Positions 46,228 through 57,139 of a stretch of 64,000 nt of DNA are shown here, one piece after another. Under the pieces are notes generated by a model that was given only the letters and a program-made list of their open reading frames with translations, was not told the DNA's origin and ran no database searches. Position numbers and translations under genes: made by a program. The number at the start of each line of letters is the position of its first letter. Position 1 is the stretch's first letter. Source of the stretch: Incurvaria masculella (taxonomy: Eukaryota > Arthropoda > Insecta > Lepidoptera > Incurvariidae). The stretch is from assembly GCA_946894095.1 (NCBI GenBank), contig OX335659.1, positions 6,145,501 through 6,209,500 on the forward strand. The letters are read 5' to 3'.

Positions 46228-46783
46228 GACTAGGAGGTCGCGACAAAAATGGTAACGATAACGTAAATGGCTGAAACTGGGTTCACGGGATAAAGTACAA
46301 CCCTCTGAAGCTAAATGTGTCAGTCTGCCTGTTCCAAGTGGTTGCGTTACGTAGATAAGGCGCCTGAAAAAGTAGTTATTGTGACAAAAAATACATATGA
46401 TGAGGTAAATGGATGCAAATGACGAAGCATGAAAGTATCAATACATACTTGCTTAGCAATACAAAAACTGAACAAATCTTTGGTTGCATTTAGTAGTTAT
46501 AGGCGATTTAGGTTATAGATATACCTTTAGGTATATTTAAGTATTTAATTAAGTAACCGTCTGGTTAATGTTGTATAATTAATAGGTATCAATGTTTCCA
46601 GATAATCAGTATATTCATCAGCAGGTACATACCAGCATCTATTTTATATAGCCAATCTAGAAAACGCAACCACTTGGCACGGGCAGACCGACATATTTAG
46701 CATCAAAGGGGTGGTCTCTAACATGTGCACCTAGATTCAGCCATTTACTTTATTGTGACCAAAAATGTCGTGACCTCCCGGAA
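46228..46783 (-). mobile_element. TA-flanked 555-bp MITE, copy 2 (reverse)
   Basis: GACTAGGAGGTCGCGACAAA at the left and TCGTGACCTCCCGGAA at the right, with TA on both sides (46226-46227 and 46784-46785). The interior matches the copies at 17846 and 61521 in reverse. Confidence 0.9.
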
Positions 46784-46785
46784 TA

Positions 46786-47228
46786 ATACATGCGTATACA
46801 ACGCGCACTTTATTGGCTTCGCGGTAAGGATTTTCGTTTACAAAGAGCAGTCAAGTAACCCAACACGCTTTAACACGATCGAGAATATCTTCCAGCCAGT
46901 CCGTTCACCGTTCCCAGAAGTTCGTCTGCCTGGAGCGAATCGATTACTATCATATTACCCGGCTAGTTCGGCGCAGCTTTTCCGTGGTGAGGTAGAGAGT
47001 GGGGTGAGTGGGAACATTTGTAATGGGAGATCTCCCTCGTTTGAATGAAACTCTAGAACTTTTGAAATTCACATTTTAACCTTTCTTAACTTTGCCTTGC
47101 ATTCACCTATAACGCTGAGTCAAACCCTTCTCAATGTATATGTTGTAATTTTAGTGAATACAAATAAGGGAGGGATAATGTGAAGTCGCGTTTGTCCTTC
47201 TTTGTTGTTTAGTTTACGTTTGTCTGTT
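46786..47228. other. No gene supported
   Basis: A plus frame (46725-47048, 107 codons) begins inside the MITE and runs on through moderately GC-rich text. No domain is seen. It is best treated as chance, although 46850-47040 is unique sequence and could be exonic. Confidence 0.35.
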
Positions 47229-47611
47229 ACTGGCCTAGCGTACCAGAGGTCTGCGTTCAATTCCTCGCCCAGACATGCACTCTTTCTCTTTCTGAGTTCG
47301 ATAAGTGCATTTCGTCACTAATGCGAGTTTCTGCATTGTTCGGAATTCATGTAAACTCTAGTTCCCCTTCCCCTACTAGGTGGTAGGGTTTAAGCCCGCC
47401 TGAGTTGGTACCGTCGCATTGGAATAAAAGATGGTCGAAGCGGCAATATAAAAATGTCCGTGTTTTCCATCCAGTTCCATGTACCCGTCGTTATATGGGG
47501 AAGGTCCTGGCATGGCACCTAAATCCTTCAGGAATATGGTGTATTGGGCTAATATCATAACGGTAGTTGTGTGGTAATAGCCATTCATGGCTGGTTACAT
47601 ATAAAAAAAAA
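47229..47611 (+). mobile_element. SINE, tRNA-type, nearly full length
   Basis: Head CTGGCCTAGCGTACCAGAGG then GCGTTCAATTCC (B-box, slightly altered), pyrimidine stretch, body, tail GTGGTAATAGCCATTCATGG and A-run. The first part of the head (A-box) is lost. Confidence 0.85.
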
Positions 47612-47732
47612 CTTTTTAGTACCATGCTAGCTTACTTGAAGGAACGAGATAACAATTCCTTTGCTTTATTTAATTCGACACTCTTTTTTTACCTTTTGAC
47701 CATATTTAATGAAATTCTATGATAACTTACGG

Positions 47733-47830
47733 CTGGACAAGCCGACTACCTAGCAAGAAAGAGAAGTGGGTCTACTGTGGTAAAGAGCTCCAAACTTTTC
47801 TCTACGATTCGCTGCGATTGAAAAGAACTA
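47733..47830 (+). pseudogene. Possible RNase H scrap of a non-LTR element
   Basis: One frame reads AGQADYLARKRSGSTVVKSS, which resembles the conserved end of RNase H-like domains in some LINEs (pattern G-E-AD-LARKGS). Only about 30 residues, the key Glu is not evident, and the match is by memory only. Confidence 0.25.
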
Positions 47831-47839
47831 CAGAATAAT

Positions 47840-48460
47840 TGTGTTCTTTGTTACAAATGATAACGTTTTTTATATGTTGGACTTTTTAAATATTTGAACA
47901 GTGATTTTTTTTTAGTGCCACGTCTTTTGAATCGGTCAGCAAGGGGTCGGAATAAAAGGTCGTTAGCTGAAAACTAAATATGTAATGGAAGTGACCATAT
48001 CCCCGATTTAGCCCTTTCGACGTGCTTCGATTGTGTAGACATGGTTGAAATTTTTATGTTTTTACATGTTAAATCTTAGAAACATCGATTTAGACGTACA
48101 TAAACTGCTAAACACTGTCGTTTATCCAACACACTTTCTAGGAGTCGACGATTCGCGAATCCCGCAGACCGCAGCCGCGCTCAACTCGGCCTGTTTGATT
48201 ATCGGGAAATGCTAAACAAACTGAACTAATCGGATTTCAGACTACGACCGATGCGGTGCGCAGAGGCAACGAGAAACTGTTCAACTTAAGTTGTCAGCAA
48301 CTGTGTGTTCGGACCCGAACGGAGAAATAGTAACCAAATTGAAAACAATTTAACCTAGAGGAATAAATAATCATTTACTTTAAATAGCAGTATAAACAGA
48401 AAATAAAATGGTATTGTCGCGGAAATAGGCAAATTTCGCAAATTTTGGGTAGAAGTAGAG
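47840..48460. other. No gene seen
   Basis: Average GC, no repeat or frame recognised. Confidence 0.4.
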
Positions 48461-48677
48461 ATTCTGTACCCAAAGAGTGACAACGGAACCCTATTACCAA
48501 GCCTCGGCTGTCCGTCCGTCCGTTTGTCCGTCCGTCCGTCCAAAACTCCGTCCGTCCTTCTGAGCGTCTTTCTGAACCGTAATAGGTACAGTTAAAATTT
48601 TCACAGAGTGTATATTTCTGTTGCCGCTATGTCAAAAAAAAAATTCAATACAACAAACTCGCACTTGGCGGGTTTTT
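48461..48677 (-). repeat. Dispersed ACCGGCC repeat, reverse, internally deleted
   Basis: Starts TTCTGTACCCAAAGAGTGAC with a GTCC microsatellite and ends CTCGCACTTGGCGGGTTTTT. About 80 bases of the middle and head are missing. Confidence 0.8.
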
Positions 48678-48817
48678 AGATTGGCATTGTCTACGTGTTG
48701 CTCGCATGAGATTGTGAGATTTTTTTATTCGTAATTAGAATCTATTGACGGTTTTATCTTTAAATACTAACATCTTTTTTTATGGTAGTAGATGTAAAAA
48801 AAAGTTAACCATTGTAC

Positions 48818-48888
48818 CAAAGTACCAACACGGGCGGCCTAAGCCCTACCACCTAGTCCCCACCCTCTTGAGCTACGAGCCGCTAAAA
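48818..48888 (-). mobile_element. SINE with a large internal deletion
   Basis: AAGTACCAACACGGGCGGCC, then CCTACCACCTAGTCCCCACC, then GAGCTACGAGCCGC. On the minus strand this joins the very start of the tRNA-like head to the body. Confidence 0.55.
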
Positions 48889-49101
48889 ATCGTTTCGTTA
48901 AATCTACAAGTAAGTATCAAAACACAAATGTTTAAAAGAGGTATTAATTTTCATTTTCTACGCAATAGGCACTTAAAAACTTTTCTGTTGGATTAAAAAA
49001 TAAATTTCAGAAAACGTGACCAGACTCCCAACGACCTGCAATACAAAGAGAAATATCTTTCAAACCTTATAAAAGTGGCAAAAACGAAACAACCATTAGG
49101 C
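48889..49101. other. No feature seen
   Basis: AT-rich. Confidence 0.4.
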
Positions 49102-49366
49102 AGGTACACGAGCGAACCCCTGCACGGCGTTAACTACGCCATTTTGTAAATAGCCGCCATTTTGAAAATAGTTATTTGTTTTGCCGGCACAGCGCACGTT
49201 CGAGAATGGTAAACACGCCGTCATGCTAAGCGTTAAAATTGAGCGTTCCCATCCATTTTGGATGTTATTTTAAAACTTTTATGGTAAGCACGCTAAAATA
49301 TACAAGTTTGTTTGAGTTTCGCTTAGCGATCGACGTCGTGCGGGGTTGGGTTGCTCGTGTGCTTAC
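49102..49366. mobile_element. MITE with imperfect inverted ends, about 265 bp
   Basis: GGTACACGAGCGAACCCCTG plus CACGGCG at the left; CGACGTCGTGCGGGGTTGGG then TTGCTCGTGTGCTTAC at the right. Arms of about 35 bp. A characteristic interior, GCCGCCATTTTGAAAATAG, follows. I know similar elements from moth genomes but not their name. Confidence 0.7.
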
Positions 49367-49552
49367 TATACTCGTTTTATTAGCGAGTGGAGTGTCAGGC
49401 ACGAGGCTGACGTGAAACTTGCGTTTAGTTTATATTGCAGTTAGAGTCGACTCCGGTAATGGAGAGAGGTAAAATACGTCAAGCAGGAGAAGCCAAGAAG
49501 CCATTTTGATTCTTGATAATGTTATGTATTTAATGGATACGGCATATGTTTT

Positions 49553-49845
49553 TATCCAACCTGGCATGGATGGCTAATACCACACGACTATATTAACCGA
49601 ATACACGACGTTCCCAAAGGAATTAGGTGCCATGCCAGGACCTTCCCTTTATGAGCACGGCTACATTGAACTAGATGGAAAACATGTAAATTGTTTCATA
49701 TCCGCTTTGACCTTCTTTTCATCCAATGCTATGGTACCAGCACGGGCGGGCATAAAACCTACCACCTAGTAGGGGAAGGGGTCCTACAGTTTTACATGGT
49801 TTCCGAACCATGGAACACCTCGCAATCGTGACGCAATGCCGAAAT
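49553..49845 (-). mobile_element. SINE, 5' truncated, reverse
   Basis: CATGGATGGCTAATACCACA, AATTAGGTGCCATGCCAGGA, GGTACCAGCACGGGCGGGCA and GTTTCCGAACCATGGAACAC: tail and body, head absent. Confidence 0.85.
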
Positions 49846-50479
49846 GGTTCGGGTCCAGCCTTGCAGCATATTCCCATAGTAGTTATTTTCTCTGGGCTCC
49901 TTCAATTAATGTGTCCTTGCTTCACGGTCGCTAATACATACATACACATCACATTCCTTGGAAAAAGCGACGTACCTGCTTAGTACGAAATAATATATTT
50001 ACTTAAGTTATCCTAACTGATTGAACATTACGGCTGAATACAAATCAGGCGTGCCACTGTCCAGTTTCAAAAGGTATAGTAATTTTATCAGATTTGACAG
50101 TACGTTATCACAGAATACAGAACGTAAGAAATAATGGAAACATATACTTGGAATAACTGTCTTCTGCTACAATATAGATGTTATGGAGAAATCGAATACG
50201 GACTGTGTATCCCGTAGCTATCGATCTCCTTGGTAACGGAGAAGACTCCTCATTGCCTCATCTCGGTTCATTAATACAAGTGCCTACCCCACACGTGGGG
50301 ATTCGGAGTTTTATTGGGTCTCGTCGCCGACACGAATACAATCAGAACCAATAACAACATCACAGAATCTAATCAATTTCTCCGCACGCCGAACGTGCCT
50401 CTGCGGCACTACGACTCTACCAGAGCTGCCAGTCGATGCGAAGACGATGCTTTTATTTATGTCATCTGAGGTCCATGAA
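49846..50479. other. No gene seen
   Basis: Unique DNA, average composition, no domain-bearing frame. Confidence 0.4.
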
Positions 50480-50605
50480 ACATGGTGTGAAAAGCACCTG
50501 GCCGGCTGGCATGGTTTTTTCAGACCCTGTGAAAGTATGAAAGCCCATCTGCGTAGTCAGGGATCTTGTGTGTGAGGGCCTGGCATACGCCATATGCCGT
50601 GGTTA
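50480..50605 (-). repeat. CATATGGCGTACGCC repeat family, copy 3 (reverse)
   Basis: AGCACCTGGCCGGCTGGCAT at one end and CTGGCATACGCCATATGCCG at the other; reverse of 17150-17275. Confidence 0.7.
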
Positions 50606-50768
50606 TTATGTAATAAAATGTTTCGGAGAATTTTACGCTACCTTTAAATTGTGTTTAATTTATTCTGATTACAATGTGACATTAATAACACAGAACATGG
50701 AGACGCTAAGTAAACACAGATGATACACATATTAATATTGGATATGGTTTTTTATTATGCAAAGAAAA

Positions 50769-50806
50769 AGTTCCCGAAAAACTTTTAATAAAAGTTTTCG
50801 GGAAAA
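50769..50806. repeat. Hairpin-forming inverted repeat
   Basis: TTCCCGAAAAACTTTTA and AAAGTTTTCGGGAA pair around a short loop. A weaker third relative (AAATTTTCGAAAAC) follows. It could be a cruciform site; no function is shown. Confidence 0.55.
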
Positions 50807-51107
50807 ACTTTGAAATAAAAATTTTCGAAAACAACTTTTGACTAAAAATTTTGATTGTCCTTAAATTTTTAATAAATCGATAGATATCTTAGGATTCAAA
50901 ACAATAAAAAATTGGGTGATGTGCAATTTCATTTAATTTCATTAATTTGAATTTTTTTGGTAGTCAAACTAGTATGTAGTTGTAGCTAAGTTAGGTCAAA
51001 AATTAATATTTTAGTTTATAACTAGGTAGACAAAGGATAAACATTACTTGATAAAGTTGAAACTTTATTGCAATAATAACAAAATAATTATCAAAAAACA
51101 CAGGAAA

Positions 51108-51345
51108 AGCTCAAGTGGCAGTGGGCTGGTCACGTCAGCCGACGAGACGACGACCGTTGGAGGAACCGTGTCCTACACTGGCGGCCGTGGACAGGAAAAC
51201 GGAGTGTGGGAAGGCCACCCGTCATGTGGGACGACGACATCGAGTGCGGCGGCGGAAAGCAGTGGTCCCGTAACCGCTGTGGGCCGGGAGGACTGGAGAA
51301 AAGTTGAAGAGGCGTTGAGAGTCGACGCCAAACACGCTGACTGAC
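51108..51345 (+). pseudogene. RTE-type LINE C-terminal tail with frameshift and CTGA run
   Basis: From 51113 one frame reads KWQWAGHVSRRDDDRWRNRV, then GKRSVGRPPVMWDDDIECGG and GKQWSR. This is the extreme C-terminus of RTE-type endonuclease-reverse transcriptases. One extra base near 51276 shifts the frame, so it runs into a stop at 51305. The polymerase domain is absent. It ends in (CTGA)n at about 51338-51352, a typical RTE 3' tail. Related to 19413-19860 and more intact in the GRPP region. The 98-codon frame at 51048 is a different frame and not real. Confidence 0.85.
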
Positions 51346-51352
51346 TGACTGA

Positions 51353-51844
51353 CAGGACATATATACAAGTAGAAAATCACAAACGTCTTCGGAAATACAT
51401 AATCGTATGTAGATCGGCAGAACTCTATAAGAAGTTTAGGTCTCAACTGTAGGACGCCTCTGTACTCGTCCTAAGTCTGCGGTGCGGGCGTCGCGGCGGG
51501 GGAGGCGGGATACGGAGGGGGGAGCCAGCCGGCACAATGCGCTGATTGAACATTTCATTCCGGTTGAAACGTTTTCAAAGACTCCGGCCGACTCTGCGCT
51601 TGCACGCCCTTATCGGCGGCACCTACGCGAGCGACGCCGCGCCGCCTACCCCACCCTCCTCTACTCCCAACCCCCGCACCGGCACAATGCCGTACATGAC
51701 CATGCATTGCCGTAACTCGGCTGCATCCAGTTCGCCGATGGCTCTCCAACACCCGGGACCATCTTCAGATAAGTGCATATCCCAAACTTCTTGCATAGTG
51801 GTCCAGATTATGCTGGACCCAAGCCCGGCCCAGGCAAGAACGGT
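51353..51844. other. GC-rich block without a recognised gene
   Basis: 51475-51765 is strongly GC-rich (GTCGCGGCGGGGGAGGCGGG, CCCGCACCGGCACAATGCCG). The 130-codon plus frame (51546-51938) is Pro/Ala/Ser-rich, overlaps other frames and runs into a SINE, so I do not call it. Candidate promoter region. Confidence 0.3.
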
Positions 51845-52254
51845 TCGTAGCTTAGTGGCTCGGGGACATACCCATCATACCAGAGGTCTGGGTTCCAATC
51901 CTCACCCCGTTCATGCACCACTTTCTTTTTCATTCTGATTTGGATAAGTGCATTACGTCACGAATGCCAGTCGCTCCATGGATCGAAATCCATGTAAAAC
52001 TGTAGGTCCCCTTCCCCTACTAGGTGGTTGGGTTTAAGCCCGCCCGGGTTGGTACCATCGCATTGGATGAAGAGATGGTTGAAGCGGCAATGAAAAATTA
52101 TCCGCGTATTGCATCCAGTTCAATGTAGCCGTGCTCATAAAGGGAAGGTTCTGGCATGGCACAAAATTTCTTCCGGAATGTGGTGTATTGGGCTGATATC
52201 ATAACGGTAGTTGTGTGGTATAGACCATCCATGTCAGGTTGCATACAAAAAGTC
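51845..52254 (+). mobile_element. SINE, tRNA-type, full length
   Basis: Head CGTAGCTTAGTGGCTCGGGG (A-box) and GGTCTGGGTTCCAATCCTCA (B-box); pyrimidine stretch; body GGTTGGTACCATCGCATTGG; tail ACCATCCATGTCAGGTTGCA and A-rich end. About 410 bp. Confidence 0.9.
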
Positions 52255-52270
52255 ATCAAGAGATATATTC

Positions 52271-52291
52271 AAGAGAGAGAGAGAGAGATAT
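52271..52291 (+). repeat. Short (GA)n microsatellite
   Basis: A run of about eight GA units just behind the SINE at 51845. Confidence 0.8.
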
Positions 52292-52860
52292 ATCATATAA
52301 CTGAATAATTCTCACATAATCTGACAGAAGAAAATAAGGCGCTCAACGATAATTTAATAGCACAGTTTTGGGAACGTGTTTCAGATTAATTAATTCTTGT
52401 TACGGGGAATTTATTGTTTAAGTTAGAAATAAGAGTAGAAAGTTATAAATAGGATTATTTCACGATCTATCGATACTGTTTTCAGAAGATTTTATGGAGA
52501 TTAGTCACTGATAAAATAAGAAATTGTTTGTGACTGTATTTAGAATTTGAATTGGATTGCAATACTAATTCGTGATAGGTCTGCGATATAAACCAAGCTA
52601 CAGTAAAGATGACATTAAGTGGACGATAACAAATGATCATTTTATCGCAGGATCGTAAAAAAGCAATAATAATCAAAACTAACGCTAACTCGGAAATATT
52701 GAAAATGGACGCAGCTCCCATTAAAGAGCGTAAAATAACCATTCATATGTTGTATCGTCTCTCCCTCTGCGGAGAGTTGGCGTGACAACTCAAGTATGAA
52801 TGTCACACTTAATCAGCTTTCCATTTAAATTTCGAAGCAAACATCGTCGTCTCAAATTGC
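52292..52860. other. No gene seen
   Basis: AT-rich, one chance 86-codon minus frame with no domain. Confidence 0.4.
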
Positions 52861-53535
52861 GCTCCCAAAAGTGAGTGCGTAAATTGAAAACCTGTCAGAA
52901 GTCTGATGGAACGAACAAGTCGCTGGCGGAAGCAGCGCCCACCTCATTCCTCTCCCACGATCAGCCCCCCTCCCCCACAAACCACAGAAAGGATCTGATT
53001 AACTTCGATTTTTTCTCGGTAAAATTACCCCCCTTTGTGCTTCGGAAAGTCTTGGAAGTAAACAGCTATGGTTTCATTTAATTTACGATTTCCCCGAGGA
53101 GGCCGCATTACTTTAACGTCTGGCAGTAAAATAAATACTAAAAATGTAATGGAAGTGAGCGCTTTGATGTTATACCAAAGCGCCATTCGCTCACCCTCCG
53201 ATAGGTTACGAAACTGTAATATCGGAGGAGCAAAAAAATGTTTAATACAGTCCCGCCCCTCCGCGACGGAGCGCGTAAAAACGTGCCTGCAAGTCTGTAT
53301 TTTGTTATCTAGGCGAGCGGCAGATGTTTCGCGTCGCGATTTTTTGTTCGGTTTGCGTAAAAAAATAAATAACGGGTCTCTGCGACGCCTATCTGTGCTG
53401 TAATGACGCGTTTCGTTGTGTTTTTTTTTGTGTGTACCGTACCGAACGTAACCAGATGGAAGGATAATGGTGTATGTGTCGGCGCAAGTGGTTGAATCGC
53501 TCAACTGCACGACAATTGCATTCAATTGAATGGAT
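52861..53535. other. Unique GC-richer block with the longest open frame in the window
   Basis: A minus frame of 166 codons (53025-53525) overlaps a plus frame of 111 codons (53068-53403). Neither shows a domain, signal peptide or repeat I recognise. The minus product is Arg/Lys-rich with one hydrophobic stretch (about residues 131-138). A hairpin, GCGCTTTG..CAAAGCGC, lies at about 53159-53184 within a larger GTGAGCG..CGCTCAC repeat. It may be conserved non-coding or exonic DNA. Confidence 0.3.
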
Positions 53536-53544
53536 CATAGGTTT

Positions 53545-53650
53545 TTTTGTAGCCGAACGCGGATGGCTAATAACGTACATGTCATGATATATGTAAGCCC
53601 AACATGGCCATGTCAGAATCTTTGTTATATTGGTTTAACTCGATAATATT
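53545..53650 (-). mobile_element. Possible diverged SINE tail
   Basis: GAACGCGGATGGCTAATAAC, then AAGCCCAACATGGCCATGTC and TTTGTTATATTGGTTTAACT follow the order of the SINE tail in reverse, with many differences. Confidence 0.4.
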
Positions 53651-54784
53651 AGGTGGAATGACGAACGCCGAATCTCTTAGTCGCCTTTTACGACACGGAT
53701 CGAAATGCACTAAGAAGATGCGAAAAGCGGATAATGAGTTCTTTCCGTTTGTTGAGGCAAGTTCCATAAAATGCCTGGCTCCTTAGTCAATTTAAGAAAT
53801 ATTGTATCTGAAATTTTGAATATTTATCACCCCATTATCCTCTAAGTGCCATGCCGGCAACACAGCACAAAATGTTAGAAGCGACGCTTAACGAAATGGC
53901 AAAATGTGTTTTGCATTTGTGTTTTATTTTATGATACTGATCGCAACCATCATTTCAAAATGAAACGAATCAGAGTATTTGACCTAAATATTATAGAGAC
54001 TAACTGTACTTACGTATCTGGCCAAAGCATTGTAACGAGCACGGGAAGTAGGTACAGGTTCTTAGCTGGACATCAGTTGTTTTACGACTTTTGATTTCAA
54101 TGCAAAAAAACATCCTTCTCATCTTTTTTTGTGTATGTACTTAGCAAGAAAAATATAAGAGTAGGAATTAAATATTTAAGTCATAACAGAGATTATGTTG
54201 CTCACTTTAAATATGATCTGAGACACCGACATATACTCACTGCACATCATAGACGATTCTCTTTATCTGGCATATTTATTGTTTTTTTTATTCGCGCACA
54301 AAATATGCGAGTCAGTTCGAAAAAGCCAACCCTTCATTTCCTATGGATGAACACAAAAAATACCATGTTAAGCCGATGTGATATCTGAGCATAGTTGACA
54401 GACAACATATATGGATATCCATGGATGGAATATGTTGTGTGCCAATGCCGGCTATAATAGGTTCGTTGCGGGTATGGCCCCCGCTATTCTCCGCTGCAGG
54501 CTCCCAGCGTGAAGTGCCTTTTGTAGTCGAAGTAAATCTAGCACGCCTGGCGAGCCGGTCCCTTTGTGCAGCCTTGTTCTAGTCCAGTCTGTAAGGTCTC
54601 CGTGTGCTTCTTTGTAATATACGAGCGGGAAACCCAACACTTAGGTCGTTCAACTTGTACAAGTGACGTTATACTACTTTAGACTATTGAATAGTTCGTT
54701 TTGAATTAAGGTAATTATAAACTTACAAACATTACTATTTGTACTATTAATAAGGTTTCTTGATATTCTTAAGGTTTTGTTAGG
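53651..54784. other. No gene supported
   Basis: An inverted repeat, ACAACATAT..ATATGTTGT, surrounds GGATATCC at 54403-54439. A 62-codon minus frame (54452-54640) lies in GC-richer unique text with no domain recognised. Confidence 0.35.
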
Positions 54785-55130
54785 CCTTCTCGTAGCTCAG
54801 GGCGGCGCCTTTACTTCTCAAGCGATGGAGCATGTTTCAATTTTCGCCCCGCTCATGCAGCACTTTCTGAGTTGGATAAAAATTTCGTCACAAATGCGTT
54901 CGGAATCAATTTAAAACTGGAGGCCTCCTTCTGATGGTAGGTACCATCGCTTACTGAAAATAGGGTCGAAATTGATATGAAAAATGTTCAATCAAGTTCA
55001 TTATAAAACGAAGGTCGGTCGAAGCGAGGCGATGGCGGCTAGTTGCTCCGGGAATGCGGTGTGTTGGGACAATATCATGACAGCAGATGGTATTAGCGAT
55101 CCACATCTAAATAGTTACATACAAAATGTT
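54785..55130 (+). mobile_element. SINE, tRNA-type, old copy
   Basis: Head CTCGTAGCTCAGGGCGGCGC, degraded B-box (GTTTCAATTTTCG), body with several deletions, tail GATGGTATTAGCGATCCACA. More diverged than the copy at 55622. Confidence 0.75.
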
Positions 55131-55620
55131 AGTTTTTTTATGAGACTCAAAATGATTCTTCTGGTAAACTCGCAGCAAATTGTGTTTTCTGTGCACATAA
55201 AAAAATACATTATATGTTATGCCTATAATTTGGATGTCACCAAGCAAGCCACGGATTACTAGTAGGATACGAACTCCCGCTCGCGCACGGGGACTGATCC
55301 TATTTGGGGAAGCAATTGCAAGCCGGCTGGTAATAACGGAAGACTGCTGTCCGGTTGGGCAGACCGAGGGTAGACATTATCGACATCGATAAGCCTTATT
55401 TGATGAAATAATCCATGAAAATGCATCTTTGCTTATTTGTAAAAGAAATATTAATAACTAAACATATTTTATACGTAAACTCAATTCGAATTAATAATTT
55501 AGAAAGTACAATTCTCAGAAAGATTACTGCTTGCAAACTCACTCAAGTAGATTACCTTTTCACTGATTCTGTGCAATTTTATTAATATTTAATGTATATT
55601 TTGGTTTTTATTCCTTTCTT
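55131..55620. other. No gene seen
   Basis: AT-rich apart from 55260-55380. The plus frame 54984-55262 is mostly SINE text. Confidence 0.4.
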
Positions 55621-55621
55621 G

Positions 55622-56032
55622 CAGAGCGGCTCGTAGCCCAGTGGCGCGGGGACTGGCCTAGCGTACCAGAGGCCTGGGTTCAATTCCAACTTGCACCACT
55701 GTCTTTCTCTTTCCGAGTTCGACAAGTGCATTTCGTCACGAATGCGAGCTGCTCCATGGTTCGGAATCCATGTAAAACTGTAGGTCCCCTTCCCCTACTA
55801 GGTGGTAGGGTTTAAGCCCGCCCGGGTTGGTACCATCGCATTGGATGAAAAGGTGGTCGAAGCGGCAATGAAAAATTGTCCGTGTTTTCCACCCAGTTCA
55901 ATGTAGCCGTGCTCATAAAGGGAAGGTCCTGGCATGGCACCTAATTCCTTCGGGAATGTGGTGTATTGGGCTAATATCATAACGGTAGTTGTGTGGTATT
56001 AGCCATCCATGTCAGGTCGCATAAAAAAAAAA
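55622..56032 (+). mobile_element. SINE, tRNA-type, reference full-length copy
   Basis: The clearest copy. Head GCGGCTCGTAGCCCAGTGGC (A-box), GGCCTGGGTTCAATTCCAAC (B-box), then CTTTCTCTTTCCGAGTTCGA, the body (GGTTCGGAATCCATGTAAAA, GGTAGGGTTTAAGCCCGCCC, GGTCGAAGCGGCAATGAAAA, TCCTGGCATGGCACCTAATT) and the tail (GTGGTATTAGCCATCCATGT) plus an A-run. About 410 bp. The antisense frame at 55798-55980 is not a gene. Confidence 0.9.
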
Positions 56033-57135
56033 GATGGGAAAAATTTAATTACCAGGGCGACGAGATTATGCAGGCGACGGATTAATCGAAATATCCTGAT
56101 ATTATATCTATTTAATTACCTGTTGGGACGTTTTTTAACTAAAATTTTTAACGTAAATAAATAAAATGACGAATTACCTCCCAGTTTAGTTTTCTTAAAA
56201 CCTTTTAATAAAATAAAACGTGGTATACAATGAGGAAAAACATAAGAAAAGAAAACAATTTCATGTTCATTTGCATCGAATATTACATTTGACAAAAAAT
56301 AAGACTTGACCGTTATCTTATTAATTTCAGGAATCGTTGTAATCATATTTTTAATATAATCAAAAACTCTATGTTTTGGATATTCGCCTAAAGCAGGATG
56401 TCTAGACCAACGATTTTTCTGATTATTTTCAAATTCCGATTACAATGCTTCAACTAAGATGTCATTGCATAACCTCAAATTAATTTGACAAGATGTTTTC
56501 ACAAAGGCTCTATCGACAACGATTCGATATCGATTTAATGTGATGAATCATCCCTAGCTGACCCAAATATTATCAATAGTTCCGCAACCAAGTCATTTTC
56601 TCCAGCGCTTGGGCACTGAAGTCGCCGGGGGGACCCGACAGCGGCAGGCAGGGGGTGATACAAGGGGCGGTGGGGGAGGAGAAACGGAACCAGATGACCA
56701 TTTTAAAATGTTTCTCGCATTTCTGTTTTATCATTTTTGATATTACAATGCACGTTATTATGTATACGATTGAAAAACAAGTATATTATTGCATTGTCTG
56801 TATATTTATATTTCCAATTCGCTAGCTCACCAGAAAATATGGTTGAAATTCGTTTGCAAAATGTTTACCGACCAGACAGATCAGATCATATTACTGCCAG
56901 AGTGAAACATTTTTGGGAATTATACTTTAGATTGTAATCCTAATATCATCATTTGCGACTCATAAAAGGTTTTTTTAATTTTTTGGAACCGCAGAGATAG
57001 AGGGAGAACTTTTATTTACGTGGCAGTTTTAATGTCTTTAGATGAAGGTAAAGAAGTATCCTCTATCTATATCCTCTCATAAGTCTGCCCCCTGGGGTAG
57101 CAGTGAGATGTTATCGGGAACTCCGTTAAAATCCA
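56033..57135. other. No gene seen
   Basis: AT-rich, with a G-rich patch at 56625-56690 (GGGGCGGTGGGGGAGGAGAA). Nothing supported. Confidence 0.4.
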
Positions 57136-57139
57136 ACGT

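Noticed and set aside
46725..47048. 107-codon plus frame
   Set aside because: Its start is inside a MITE terminal repeat and no domain is present.
51546..51938. 130-codon plus frame
   Set aside because: Low-complexity Pro/Ala/Ser composition from GC-rich DNA, competing frames on both strands, and its end is inside a SINE.
52875..53081. Plus frame upstream of the 166-codon minus frame
   Set aside because: Short, no domain, competes with better frames.
55622..55690. Functional tRNA gene
   Set aside because: A- and B-boxes are present, but it continues into a SINE body and no acceptor or anticodon stem is evident.
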